49,254 nt of DNA from contig CAZMPO010000015.1 of assembly GCA_964568425.1 (NCBI GenBank), positions 1 through 49,254 on the forward strand. The letters run 5' to 3'. Shown here in pieces: positions 49,227 to 49,254 of this stretch (within the stretch, counting starts at the first letter, position 1; every line of letters starts with the position of its first letter). This DNA comes from CAKSQF01 sp964568425. Lineage in GTDB: Bacteria; Bacillota; Clostridia; Oscillospirales; CAG-272. Made by a program: the position numbers and the translations under genes. The notes beneath the pieces are model-generated. The model was not told the DNA's origin, searched no databases, and saw nothing but the letters and a program-made list of their open reading frames with translations.

Positions 49227-49254
49227 GTTTTCAAAAACGTAACAAACTGTAGCA

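Overview
The window looks like chromosomal DNA from an uncultured, endospore-forming, anaerobic Clostridia (Oscillospirales/Christensenellales-like, probably gut). Reasons: strong sigma-A promoters (TTGACA, 17 bp, TATAAT recurs almost verbatim), GGAGG ribosome sites with some TTG/GTG starts, an RsgA GTPase followed by a tiny SpoVM-like peptide and a SpoIID-like protein, an RnfC/RnfD pair, a dockerin protein, polysaccharide-active surface proteins, and codon use of moderate GC. The taxonomic call is inference.

Layout. 1-5.2 kb (minus): a lipoprotein, a frameshifted exported-protein remnant, a P-II-like protein with a DUF1538 antiporter-like protein, and a sugar-binding-type lipoprotein. 5.3-11.7 kb: ribokinase, a 1261-residue wall-anchored beta-helix glycosidase-like protein and a diacylglycerol-kinase-family lipid kinase. 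11.7-14.4 kb: a Zn/Cd/Pb resistance operon (ArsR regulator, separate HMA chaperone, P-type ATPase). 14.4-16.5 kb: tRNA-Trp followed by a four-helix-bundle element, then an AAA+/DUF4143 ATPase with iterons. 16.6-22.2 kb: a beta-propeller protein, a Trk/Ktr potassium system and a second DUF4143 ATPase with operators around its promoter. 22.3-30.9 kb (plus): a run of nine close genes (MFS, MarR, DUF5131, OB-fold, two amidohydrolases, beta-helix lipoprotein, two aldo-keto reductases). 31-32.2 kb (minus): five tRNAs, the last followed by a second copy of the four-helix-bundle element. 32.3-37.6 kb (minus): Fic protein, DUF2085, zinc-ribbon membrane protein, a candidate ncRNA, orphan dockerin, Gfo/Idh oxidoreductase, methyltransferase. 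37.6-41.4 kb: rsgA, spoVM-like, SpoIID-like, aldose epimerase. 41.4-42.4 kb: a promoter/tandem-repeat RNA/hairpin/PBECR4-like nuclease cassette resembling a type III toxin-antitoxin. 42.4-49.1 kb: HtrA protease, two-component system, PPTase, RnfD, RnfC.

The most interesting signals are (1) the type III TA-like cassette at 41.4-42.4 kb; (2) two copies of a tRNA-terminator-associated element whose snap-back repeat includes the tRNA CCA end and which carries a TIGR02436-type four-helix-bundle gene; (3) two DUF4143 ATPase genes each with a private set of promoter repeats; (4) a dispersed GC-rich inverted-repeat element present in four intergenic regions, one copy of which forms the 3' end of the ribokinase gene; (5) a promoter-hairpin-terminator RNA unit at 34.5 kb. 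No rRNA, CRISPR array, transposase, prophage or integrase was seen. Everything is hand-read; no database search was run.
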